DNA of 20,948 nucleotides, taken from contig CAZKTS010000197.1 in NCBI GenBank assembly GCA_964555735.1, positions 1 to 20,948 on the forward strand, in the 5' to 3' direction. Below are positions 7,161 to 13,251 of the stretch, in pieces. Positions within the stretch are counted from its first letter, which is position 1, and every line of letters begins with the position of its first letter. A model generated the notes under the pieces. The model had not been told where the DNA came from. It saw nothing but the letters and a program-made list of their open reading frames with translations, and did no database searches. The translations under genes were made by a program, and so were the position numbers. The DNA comes from CAZKTS01 sp964555735. Its GTDB lineage: Bacteria; Actinomycetota; Acidimicrobiia; IMCC26256; PALSA-555.

Positions 7161-7391
7161 GTGGAGCCCACTCCCGAGACTCCGAAGCGTGACGCACCGC
7201 GTCAGGAGAACGAAGAGCTGCTGACGCCGTCGGAGGTCGCGGCGATGTTCCGCGTCAACCCGAAGACGGTCACGCGGTGGGCGCGCTCCGGCAAGATCTC
7301 GGCGATCCGCACGCTCGGCGGCCACCGTCGGTTCCGGGCGAGCGAGATTCGCAAGTTCCTGGATCAGGTGGAGGAAGGAACGGACGCGTGA
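7161..7391 (+). CDS. bldC: BldC-like small MerR-type DNA-binding protein
   Basis: This 76-residue protein is almost entirely one winged helix-turn-helix domain. LLTPSEVAAMFRVNPKTVTRWARSG (about 20-44) is the helix-turn-helix and IRTLGGHRRFRASEIRKFL (about 49-67) is the wing. The pattern closely follows Streptomyces BldC, a small MerR-like protein that binds direct repeats cooperatively and controls development genes. In Streptomyces, bldC also lies shortly after purM, so the location agrees. The GTG start at 7161 has a -10-like box just upstream. The stop overlaps the GTG of the L,D-transpeptidase gene (GTGA at 7388-7391), so regulator and cell-wall enzyme are likely made together. Its role in this organism is unknown. 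Confidence 0.92.
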   Translation: MEPTPETPKRDAPRQENEELLTPSEVAAMFRVNPKTVTRWARSGKISAIRTLGGHRRFRASEIRKFLDQVEEGTDA

Positions 7392-8197
7392 CCGATCCCA
7401 ACCCGTCGGCCCGCACCGCTCGTTCGGATCGCCGTCGCCGCAACCGGCGGCGGAACCGCATCCTCGGCGTCGGTGCCGCCCTCATCGTCCTGATCGGCGT
7501 CGGCGCCTGGTTCTTCTCCCAGGGCAACGGCACGGCGGTCAGGACCGCCGCCCCGACGACCACCACGACGGCGCCCAAGGCGGTCAACCCGACCGCGGCG
7601 ACGATCGCGACGTCCATCGTCCCTGAGCTCGTGGCGTACACCGAGCCCAACGAGGCGTCGCCGCCGGTCGGCAAGTTCACGCAGGTCACCGAGTACCTCC
7701 AGCCGCGCACGCTGCTCGTGACCGAGCAGCAGGACGGATGGCTCAAGGCGCTCCTGCCCATGCGCCCCAACAACTCCACGGGGTGGATCCGATCGCAGGA
7801 CGTGACGCTCTCGAGCACCACCATGTCGGTGCTCATCGACCTGTCGGACCGCTCCCTGTCGCTCTCGGACGGGACCACGGGGATCCTCTCGGCGAAGGTC
7901 GGCATCGGCAAGCCCCAGACGCCGACGCCGTTGGGGACCTTCTACGTGACCGACCCGGTCGACCTCACCGCGAAGCCCAACGGCGCCTACGGCGCGTTCG
8001 CGCTGGGCCTCTCGGGCTACTCCGAGGTGCTGACGTCCTTCCGCGGCGGCCCCGGCCAGATCGCGATCCACGGCACGAGCAACGCGAGCGACCTCGGCAA
8101 CGAGGTCTCGAACGGCTGCATCCGCGTGATCAACGACCAGGTCGTCCCCCTCGCCCAGCAGCTCCCGCTCGGCACCCCCGTCACCATCGTCGCCTGA
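7388..8197 (+). CDS. Membrane-anchored L,D-transpeptidase (YkuD domain)
   Basis: The 269-residue protein makes 3-3 type peptidoglycan cross-links or related attachments outside the membrane. It has an arginine-rich cytoplasmic start and one membrane segment at about 25-43 (ILGVGAALIVLIGVGAWFF). A Thr/Ala-rich linker follows, then an SH3-like segment at about 80-140 (VAYTEPNEASP, DGWLKALLP, GWIRSQDV). The YkuD catalytic domain is at about 146-268, with His228 in IAIHGTSN and the nucleophile Cys244 in VSNGCIRV. GTG at 7388 overlaps the bldC stop and gives a sensible N-terminus; the frame is open further upstream but only antiparallel to bldC coding. No lipobox is present, so anchoring is by the membrane helix. 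Confidence 0.93.
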   Translation: MTDPNPSARTARSDRRRRNRRRNRILGVGAALIVLIGVGAWFFSQGNGTAVRTAAPTTTTTAPKAVNPTAATIATSIVPELVAYTEPNEASPPVGKFTQVTEYLQPRTLLVTEQQDGWLKALLPMRPNNSTGWIRSQDVTLSSTTMSVLIDLSDRSLSLSDGTTGILSAKVGIGKPQTPTPLGTFYVTDPVDLTAKPNGAYGAFALGLSGYSEVLTSFRGGPGQIAIHGTSNASDLGNEVSNGCIRVINDQVVPLAQQLPLGTPVTIVA

Positions 8198-8221
8198 GAC
8201 CCGGCGGCGCGAGACAACCAG

Positions 8222-8294
8222 TGGCCGGGACCGGCGTCGATCCGGTGACCTCGCGCTTTTCAGGCGCGCGCTCTGCCAACTGAGCTACCCGGCC
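8222..8294 (-). tRNA. tRNA-Phe (GAA)
   Basis: A full 73-base cloverleaf reads on the minus strand. The acceptor stem is GGCCGGG/CCCGGCC with discriminator A, the D arm is GCTC/GAGC, the anticodon stem is CGCGC/GCGCG, and the loop CTGAAAA gives anticodon GAA. The T stem is ACCGG/CCGGT with loop ATCGACG, which starts with A where most bacterial tRNAs have T54. CCA is not encoded. It is the last of three minus-strand tRNAs. Confidence 0.97.
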
Positions 8295-8297
8295 GGG

Positions 8298-8320
8298 CGC
8301 GAGCGATGGTGCTGCTCGCG
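8298..8320 (-). other. Hairpin in the tRNA-Asp/tRNA-Phe spacer
   Basis: CGCGAGC (8298-8304) and GCTCGCG (8314-8320) form a perfect 7-base stem with a 9-base loop. The hairpin fills most of the 31-base spacer between tRNA-Asp and tRNA-Phe. In a joint transcript it could guide RNase processing. It has no T-run, so it is not a standard terminator. Confidence 0.35.
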
Positions 8321-8325
8321 TCGAG

Positions 8326-8400
8326 CGGTCCTGACGGGATTTGAACCCGCGGCCTCCGCCTTGACAGGGCGGCGTGCACTCCAAACTGCACCACAGGACC
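8326..8400 (-). tRNA. tRNA-Asp (GTC)
   Basis: A 75-base cloverleaf on the minus strand. The acceptor stem is GGTCCTG/CAGGACC with discriminator G, as expected for tRNA-Asp. The anticodon stem GCCGC/GCGGA-type arm holds the loop CTGTCAA with anticodon GTC, and the T arm is GCGGG TTCAAAT CCCGT. CCA is not encoded. It lies between tRNA-Glu and tRNA-Phe, an order familiar from other actinobacteria. Confidence 0.96.
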
Positions 8401-8431
8401 TTCTTGGGTGATCGGCCGGAGCCGCTCACCG

Positions 8432-8504
8432 TGCCCCCAGGGGAATTCGAATCCCCGTTACCGCCTTGAAAGGGCGGCGTCCTGGGCCGCTGGACGATGG
8501 GGGC
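8432..8504 (-). tRNA. tRNA-Glu (TTC)
   Basis: A 73-base cloverleaf on the minus strand. The acceptor stem is GCCCCCA/TGGGGGC with discriminator A. The anticodon stem GCCGC/GCGGT holds the loop CCTTTCAA-type sequence with anticodon TTC, and the T arm is GGGGA TTCGAAT TCCCC. CCA is not encoded. It is the first tRNA of the three-gene minus-strand cluster. Confidence 0.96.
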
Positions 8505-8528
8505 CCGCCTTCTCCCGAAGGGCGGCCC

Positions 8529-8534
8529 ATCGTA
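8529..8534 (-). promoter_or_regulatory. -10-like box TACGAT for the tRNA cluster
   Basis: On the minus strand GATACGATGGG reads 24 bases ahead of the mature 5' end of tRNA-Glu, at a suitable distance for a promoter with a short 5' leader. It is the same hexamer found ahead of purS, bldC and the amine oxidase gene. No strong -35 match was found. Confidence 0.45.
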
Positions 8535-8550
8535 TCGGTTCGACGCGCCG

Positions 8551-8566
8551 CGGTTCCTATGAACCG
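8551..8566. repeat. Inverted repeat between divergent promoters
   Basis: CGGTTC CTAT GAACCG is a perfect 6-4-6 palindrome. It lies between the tRNA-cluster -10 box (8529-8534, minus) and the glycosyltransferase -10 box (8592-8597, plus). It overlaps the first copy of the 17-bp tandem repeat by three bases. It may be an operator or chance in GC-rich DNA. Confidence 0.35.
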
Positions 8567-8597
8567 GCCGTTCGCAGGATCCGGCCGTTCGTATGAT
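8564..8597 (+). repeat. Tandem 17-bp repeat containing the glycosyltransferase -10 box
   Basis: CCGGCCGTTCGCAGGAT (8564-8580) is followed directly by CCGGCCGTTCGTATGAT (8581-8597), identical at 15 of 17 positions. The end of the second copy is the -10-like TATGAT (8592-8597), 7 bases before the GTG at 8605. The differences between the copies are what turn CAGGAT into TATGAT. Confidence 0.6.
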
Positions 8598-8604
8598 CCC
8601 GGAC

Positions 8605-9720
8605 GTGCGGGTGCTGCTCGACGTCGCTGCGGTGCCGGACCGGCCGGTCGGAGCCGGCGTCTACACCGTCGAGCTCGCCCGGGGCCTCGCCCACGACGAT
8701 CGCGTCGACCTCGTGCTGCTGGCCCGCCGGGGCGACGCGGGGCGTTGGGCCGAGCTCGCGCCGGGAGCGGAGGTCGACGCCCGCGTGCCCGCGGCGCGGC
8801 CGCACCGGCTCGCCTGGGAGCAGCTGCAGGGCGCCGCCACCGCGCGCCGACTCGGCGTCGAGGTCTGGCACGGTCCCCACTACACGATGCCGCTGCGCGT
8901 GCGGGTGCCGACCGTGGTCACGATCCACGACCTCACCTTCTTCGACCATCCCGAGTGGCACGAGCGGTCGAAGGTCCTGTTCTTCCGACGGATGATCCGC
9001 GCCAGCAGTCGCCACGCCGCGCTCTGCGTCTGTGTGAGCGAGTTCACCGCGACTCGGCTCGCCGCGGTCTCCCCGCCGACGGGCGAGGTGGTGGTCATCC
9101 ACCACGGTGTCGACCACGAGCGCTTCCGCCCCGACGCCGACCCCGCGACCGATGCGGCCGTCCTGCGGGCCCACGGCATCGCCGCTCCGTACGTGGCGTT
9201 CGCCGGCACGATCGAGCCGCGCAAGGATCTCCCGACGCTCGTAGGTGCCTTCGCGCGCGTCGCGCCTGAGCATCCCGACCTGCGGTTGGTGCTCGCGGGT
9301 GGCGACGGCTGGGGCTCCGACGCCCTGCGCGACGCGATCGCGGGCAGCGGCGTCGCCACCCGGGTCCTGCGCGCGGGCTACCTGCCCGATGCGGCGCTGC
9401 CCGCGCTGTTCCGGCGGGCGGAGGTGGTCGCGTACCCGTCGCTGCAGGAGGGCTTCGGGCTCCCAGCGCTGGAGGCGCTCGCGTGTGGCGCACCGCTCGT
9501 GACGACGAGCGGCTCGGCCATGGATGAGCTGGTCGGCGGCGCCGCGCGTCGCGTGCCGCCCGCCGACGCGGACGCGCTCGCGGGCGCGCTCGCCGACCTG
9601 CTCGACCCCGCGACCGCGGCGACGCTGCGGGCCGCCGGCCCGGTCCGGGCTGCGCCGTTCACATGGAAGGCCTCGGTCGACGCGCACGTCGACGCGTACG
9701 CTCGCGTGTTGGGTCGCTAG
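8605..9720 (+). CDS. GT4-type glycosyltransferase
   Basis: From GTG 8605 the protein has 371 residues with the GT-B fold of family GT4. The N-terminal domain starts VRVLLDVAAVPDRPVGAGVY with the glycine loop for nucleotide sugar. The donor site has GTIEPRKDLPTL at about 201-212 and LQEGFGLPALEALACG, with the EX7E motif, at about 280-295. It probably transfers a hexose to a lipid or polysaccharide precursor in the cytoplasm; the sugar and acceptor are not readable. GTG 8605 is preferred over ATG 8593, because that ATG lies inside the -10-like TATGAT and the usual family start MRVLLD aligns at 8605. The last ten bases of the gene are also the first ten of tRNA-Lys, which supplies its TAG stop. 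Confidence 0.9.
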   Translation: MRVLLDVAAVPDRPVGAGVYTVELARGLAHDDRVDLVLLARRGDAGRWAELAPGAEVDARVPAARPHRLAWEQLQGAATARRLGVEVWHGPHYTMPLRVRVPTVVTIHDLTFFDHPEWHERSKVLFFRRMIRASSRHAALCVCVSEFTATRLAAVSPPTGEVVVIHHGVDHERFRPDADPATDAAVLRAHGIAAPYVAFAGTIEPRKDLPTLVGAFARVAPEHPDLRLVLAGGDGWGSDALRDAIAGSGVATRVLRAGYLPDAALPALFRRAEVVAYPSLQEGFGLPALEALACGAPLVTTSGSAMDELVGGAARRVPPADADALAGALADLLDPATAATLRAAGPVRAAPFTWKASVDAHVDAYARVLGR

Positions 9721-9783
9721 CTCAACTGGCAGAGCACCGGGCTTTTAACCCGTAGGTTCTGGGTTCGAATCCCAGGCGGCCCA
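9711..9783 (+). tRNA. tRNA-Lys (TTT)
   Basis: A 73-base cloverleaf on the plus strand. The acceptor stem is GGGTCGC/GCGGCCC with one G-T pair and discriminator A, and the D arm is GCTC/GAGC. The anticodon stem CCGGG/CCCGT, with one outer mismatch, holds loop CTTTTAA, anticodon TTT. The T arm is CTGGG TTCGAAT CCCAG. CCA is not encoded. Its first ten bases overlap the end of the glycosyltransferase gene, so its own transcription start must lie inside that gene or it is processed from the mRNA. Confidence 0.97.
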
Positions 9784-9862
9784 CGTCGACAGAGCCAGCC
9801 GGGCTTTTCACCCGTAGGTTCTGGGTTCGAATCCCAGGCGGCCCACGTCGACAGAGCCAGCC
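9739..9862 (+). repeat. Two 62-bp tandem units from the tRNA-Lys 3' half
   Basis: Bases 9739-9800 and 9801-9862 are identical except for A9747 against C9809, which is tRNA position 37. The unit runs from the anticodon arm of tRNA-Lys through its 3' end and 17 bases beyond. The second copy leaves a tRNA 3' fragment without a 5' half. Confidence 0.9.
9799..9845 (+). pseudogene. tRNA-Lys 3' fragment (pseudo-tRNA)
   Basis: The anticodon arm (loop CTTTTCA), variable loop, T arm and 3' acceptor strand GCGGCCCA are repeated here. The preceding 17 bases (CGTCGACAGAGCCAGCC-type sequence) cannot form the 5' acceptor strand. It cannot fold as a full tRNA. It arose from the 62-bp duplication. In other genomes, copies of a tRNA 3' end can mark an integration site, but no integrase or element is present here. 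Confidence 0.75.
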
Positions 9863-9867
9863 GAGCG

Positions 9868-10296
9868 TCAGTTCTTGGTCGCGGACTCGATCGCCGCCAC
9901 CAGCGGCTCCACCATGGGCTTGGCCGCACCGCGGAAGCGGGCTTCGCCGGCCGACCACCGCAGCGTGAGCTCCTTCTTGCCGTGGGCCACGAGCTCGAGG
10001 TCGGCGTACGGGATCGCCTCGTGGGTCCGGGGCGCGCCGCCGGCACCGGTGGCAACGACGAGGAGGCGGCGCGTCGTGGCGGCGACGACCACATTCGTGC
10101 TCTTCGTGAGCTCGAGCAGTCCACCACTCAGCGTGACGGACCGATGCTCGAACGTGGGGTTGAGCGTCACGCACGCGGCGATGAGCTCCTCGTCGGGATC
10201 GCAGATCGTCGCGAGGTGATCGATCGCCTTGCCGAACCGACCCCACCCGCGCGGCAGCCGCTGCTTCTCGCGCGTGGTCTGGTCCGCGTTGATCAT
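9868..10296 (-). CDS. Hypothetical protein with PH-like pattern
   Basis: The 142-residue protein has no signal peptide or membrane segment and is probably cytoplasmic. The middle and end look like a bacterial PH-like beta barrel. There is a strand ending in TTRRLLVVATG, then IPYADLELVAHGKKELTLRW, a short EARFRG strand and a C-terminal helix (MVEPLVAAIESATK). This resembles short proteins in which a 'T-x-x-R-L' strand and an 'I-P-Y' turn mark the PH fold. The N-terminal part (GRFGKAIDHLATICDPDEELIAAC) resembles their leading helix. The stop codon lies only 5 bases beyond the tRNA-derived repeat. It is divergent from the CAP lipoprotein gene. I cannot assign a function. Confidence 0.75.
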   Translation of the reverse strand: MINADQTTREKQRLPRGWGRFGKAIDHLATICDPDEELIAACVTLNPTFEHRSVTLSGGLLELTKSTNVVVAATTRRLLVVATGAGGAPRTHEAIPYADLELVAHGKKELTLRWSAGEARFRGAAKPMVEPLVAAIESATKN

Positions 10297-10427
10297 CTCG
10301 CGTCACTCTCGCACACACTGCTCGGACACCCGGTCTGTCTAAGGTCCATGTCATCGAAGCGGACGTCGAGCGCGTCCTACTCGTGAACGGCGAAGAACTC
10401 CTCCCGCCTCCCCCGAAGGATCCGAGA

Positions 10428-10904
10428 TTGACCCGACGACACCGTCGCCCTGTTCTGCTCGGAGCGCTCGCGATCGCCGGCCTGCTCCTGCTGTCGGCGT
10501 GCGCGTCGCCGGTCACGTCGGGCGTGAGCGACGGCCGGATGGGCGGGCTCCAAGCAGAGATCAACGCGACCCGTCGAGCCGCAGGGCTGGGCCCGGTGTA
10601 CTGGGACGACACCCTCGCCAACAGTTCGCGCCAGTGGGCGCAGTTCCTCGCCGCGACCAACGGCTTCACGCACCGGGACCTCAACGCGCTGAACGCGAAC
10701 CTTGGCTACCCGTACGGGGCACTCGGCGAGAACTTGTTCGCCGGCGGGTGCGACGCGTCGAGTGCGGAGATCCACCAGGCGCTGATGGCGTCGTCGGCGC
10801 ATCGTTCGGTGGTGCTGAGTCCGTACTTCGACGCGCTGGGCGTCGGGATCGCATGTACGGCGGCCGGGAAGCTCTACGTCGTGGAGGACTTCGGCGGCGC
10901 CTGA
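10428..10904 (+). CDS. CAP-domain (SCP/PR1-like) lipoprotein
   Basis: TTG at 10428 has GAAGGA 7 bases upstream and gives a proper signal peptide: TRRHRR, a hydrophobic core LLGALAIAGLLLL, then lipobox LSAC with Cys25. The mature part follows the CAP superfamily: INATRRAAGLGPVYWDDTLA, SSRQWAQFLA, TNGFTHRD, GALGENLFAGG, ASSAHRSVVLSPYFDALGVGIAC. The His and Glu of the CAP cavity are in THRD and GENL. Such secreted proteins are found across bacteria with mostly unknown substrates. An in-frame GTG at 10383 (173 residues) is possible; it overlaps the stop of a 12-codon ORF at 10348-10386 but would add an acidic, proline-rich stretch before the signal. The 3' end overlaps the convergent gene by 31 bases. 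Confidence 0.88.
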   Translation: MTRRHRRPVLLGALAIAGLLLLSACASPVTSGVSDGRMGGLQAEINATRRAAGLGPVYWDDTLANSSRQWAQFLAATNGFTHRDLNALNANLGYPYGALGENLFAGGCDASSAEIHQALMASSAHRSVVLSPYFDALGVGIACTAAGKLYVVEDFGGA

Positions 10905-12118
10905 GGCGGCGTCCGCTCCTCCATGCCGTGGGGTGAGCCGTAGGCGGCCAGCAGGTCGAGGAACGGCACCGCGTCGAACGCCTCGGGGCCCAGCACGCCC
11001 GTGCCCTGCCATCTGCCCGCGGCGAGCAGCTCCAGCGCGACGACCGGGTTGATCGCGGTCTGCCACGCGACCGCCTGGCATCCGTAGTCGCGCATCGAAT
11101 CGGCGTTGTCGACCACGTGGTACAGGTACACCGCGCGCGGCTTGCCGTCGGTGCCGGTACCGGTCACGTAGGTTCCCGCGCACGTCTTGCCGCGCATGCG
11201 GTCACCGAGCCGAGCAGGGTCGGGGAGCGCGGCGGCGAGCAGATCCCGCGGGCTCACCTCCACGTCGCCGACGCGCACCGGCTCGGTGCGGTCCAGACCG
11301 GTCTGGTGCAGGACCCGCAGCACGTTGATGAACTCTTCGCCGAGGCCGTACTTGAACGTCACCCGGCGGCAGTCCACCCAACGCGGCACGAGGATCACCT
11401 CTTCGTGCTCGACGTTGACGCACTCCACGGGCCCGATGCCGCCGGGGAACTCGAAGATCTCGGGCTCGGAGAACGGCTCGGTGGTGAAGAAGCCGCCGTG
11501 GGCGCGGTCGAAGATCACCGGCGGGTTGAGGCACTCCTCGATCGTCGTCCAGATCGAGAACGTGGGCGCGAAGTCGTAGCCCTCGACCTCGAGGTTCGCA
11601 CCGTCGCGGACCGCGACCTCGTCGATGCTCTGGAAGAGGTAGTCGGCCGCGTAGCGCGCGAACACGTCGGACAGGCCGGGTTCGACGCCGATGCCGACCA
11701 GCGCGAGCAGGCCCGCCTCGGCCCAGGCGTCGGACCGCGCGAGCTGCACCTCACCGAGGGTCACGCCGACCTTGCGGTAGGGCTCCTCGGGGTGGGGCTC
11801 GGACAGCGTCATGGCCATGTCGAGGTAGGTCACGCCGGCACGGAACGCGCCCTCGAAGATGGCCGGGTTCAGGCGCGGATCGCAGGCGTTGAGGATGGCG
11901 TCGGCCTGCACGGACCGGGCGAGGGCCGCGACCGCGTCGGGATCGCGAGCGTCCATCGGGTGCGGTGTGAAGCGCGGATCGTCGACCGATGCGGCGACCT
12001 CGGCGGCGCGCGCCTCGTCGTAGTCGGCGACCGCGAACGCGGTGACGAAGTCGCGGCGGGCAGCGATCGCGACGATCGACTCGCCGACCGCGCCGGCGCC
12101 GACGAGGAGGACGCGCAC
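10874..12118 (-). CDS. Saccharopine dehydrogenase family oxidoreductase
   Basis: The 414-residue enzyme starts VRVLLVGAGAVGESI with the NAD(P)-binding GAGAVG at about 7-12. It continues with features of the saccharopine dehydrogenase family: LNACDPRLNPAIFEGAFRAG, YLDMAMTLSE, LVGIGVEPGLSDVFARYAA. The family includes saccharopine reductase, lysine 6-dehydrogenase and carboxynorspermidine dehydrogenase, and I cannot tell these apart by eye. It is the last gene of the Lrp-aminotransferase-Ald operon, with GTG 12118 only 2 bases after the ald stop. This points to amino acid or polyamine catabolism. The final ten codons (QAPPKSSTT and stop) lie inside the 3' end of the convergent CAP gene. Confidence 0.88.
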   Translation of the reverse strand: MRVLLVGAGAVGESIVAIAARRDFVTAFAVADYDEARAAEVAASVDDPRFTPHPMDARDPDAVAALARSVQADAILNACDPRLNPAIFEGAFRAGVTYLDMAMTLSEPHPEEPYRKVGVTLGEVQLARSDAWAEAGLLALVGIGVEPGLSDVFARYAADYLFQSIDEVAVRDGANLEVEGYDFAPTFSIWTTIEECLNPPVIFDRAHGGFFTTEPFSEPEIFEFPGGIGPVECVNVEHEEVILVPRWVDCRRVTFKYGLGEEFINVLRVLHQTGLDRTEPVRVGDVEVSPRDLLAAALPDPARLGDRMRGKTCAGTYVTGTGTDGKPRAVYLYHVVDNADSMRDYGCQAVAWQTAINPVVALELLAAGRWQGTGVLGPEAFDAVPFLDLLAAYGSPHGMEERTPPQAPPKSSTT

Positions 12119-12120
12119 CG

Positions 12121-13251
12121 TCAGTCGACCAGCGCGTCGGCGAGCGGCGACGCGGGCCGCCCGAGCGCTTCGGCGACCGCGGCGTTGGTGACGACCCCGG
12201 CCGCGGTGTTGACGCCCTTGGCGAGGTCGGGATCGGCCGAGCTGGCCGCGACGACGCCCTTGCTCGCGAGCGCCAGCGCGTACGGAAGTGTCGCGTTGGT
12301 GAGCGCGTAGGTGGACGTGTGCGGCACCGCACCGGGGATGTTGCCCACGGCGTAGTGGAGGACACCATGCAGCTCGTAGGTGGGCTCCGCGTGCGTGGTC
12401 TCGTGGATCGTCTCGATGCAACCGCCCTGATCGACCGCACAGTCGACGATGACCGCGCCCCGCTTCATCGTCCGCACCATCGGCTCGGTCACGACGATCG
12501 GCGCCCGCCCGCCGGGCACGAGCACCGCGCCGATCACCAGGTCGGCATCGGCGACCGCGCGCTCGACGGCGCCGCGGTTGCTCGCCAACGTCATGATCCG
12601 GCCCTTGTGGATCTGGTCGACCCAACGGAGGCGGTCGAGGTTCTTGTCGAGCAGCAGCACCTCGGCTTCCATCCCCTGGGCGATCCACGCCGCGTTCCAC
12701 CCGACGTTGCCCGCCCCGAGCACCACGACACGTGCCGGTCGCACGCCGGGGGCACCCCCGAGGAGGACGCCGCGTCCGCCGTGCTCGCGCTCGAGGAAGT
12801 GCGAGCCCACCTGCGGTGCCATGCGCCCGGCGACCTCGCTCATCGGCGCGAGCAGCGGCAGCGCGCCCCCGCTGACCTGCACGGTCTCGTAGGCGATGCC
12901 GGTGACCTTGCGATCGATGAGGGCGTCCGCCACCTCCGGGTATGCCGCGAGGTGGAGGTAGGTGAAGAGCACGAGCCCGGGTCGGAGGAGGTCGAGCTCC
13001 TCGGGCTGGGGCTCCTTCACCTTCATCACCAGGTCGGCGCGCTCCCAGACCGCGGCGGCGTCGGCGACGATCTCGGCGCCCGCGCGCCGGTAGTCGTCGT
13101 CGGAGATCGAAGAGTCGTCGCCCGCGCCCGCCTCGATGAGCACCGGCACGTCGTGCGCGGCGAGCTCGTAGACGCCGTCGGGCGTGACCGCGACCCGGTG
13201 CTCGCCCTTCTTCGCCTCCCGCGGCACACCGACCGTGAGCGGCGCGCTCAC
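12121..13251 (-). CDS. ald: Alanine dehydrogenase
   Basis: Ald reversibly converts L-alanine and NAD+ to pyruvate, ammonia and NADH. The 376-residue protein has the normal length. The substrate residues stand in the expected motifs: Arg19 in GEHRVAVTP, Lys79 in MKVKEPQ, His100 in FTYLHLA, and the Asp of VDCAVDQGGC. The NAD site is VVVLGAGNVGWNAAWIA. The GTG start overlaps the stop of the aminotransferase gene (GTGA), so the two are coupled. That fits a pair in which the transaminase makes alanine from pyruvate and Ald returns pyruvate, releasing nitrogen as ammonia. Confidence 0.95.
   Translation of the reverse strand: MSAPLTVGVPREAKKGEHRVAVTPDGVYELAAHDVPVLIEAGAGDDSSISDDDYRRAGAEIVADAAAVWERADLVMKVKEPQPEELDLLRPGLVLFTYLHLAAYPEVADALIDRKVTGIAYETVQVSGGALPLLAPMSEVAGRMAPQVGSHFLEREHGGRGVLLGGAPGVRPARVVVLGAGNVGWNAAWIAQGMEAEVLLLDKNLDRLRWVDQIHKGRIMTLASNRGAVERAVADADLVIGAVLVPGGRAPIVVTEPMVRTMKRGAVIVDCAVDQGGCIETIHETTHAEPTYELHGVLHYAVGNIPGAVPHTSTYALTNATLPYALALASKGVVAASSADPDLAKGVNTAAGVVTNAAVAEALGRPASPLADALVD

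Noticed and set aside
8505..8530. Stem-like CCGCCTTC ... GAAGGGCGG downstream of the tRNA-Glu 5' end as a terminator
   Set aside because: The arms pair only with a bulge, there is no T-run, and the position is upstream of the tRNA cluster, not at an end.
9739..9862. Two-unit repeat as a CRISPR or an integrated element
   Set aside because: Units are directly adjacent without spacers, derive from tRNA-Lys, and no cas or integrase gene is present.
9717..10127. Minus-strand open frames reading through the tRNA-Lys repeat with repeated 'GIRTQNLRVKSP' peptide
   Set aside because: This peptide is the familiar result of translating the antisense of a tRNA; the repeat is due to the 62-bp duplication. 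It is not a protein repeat.
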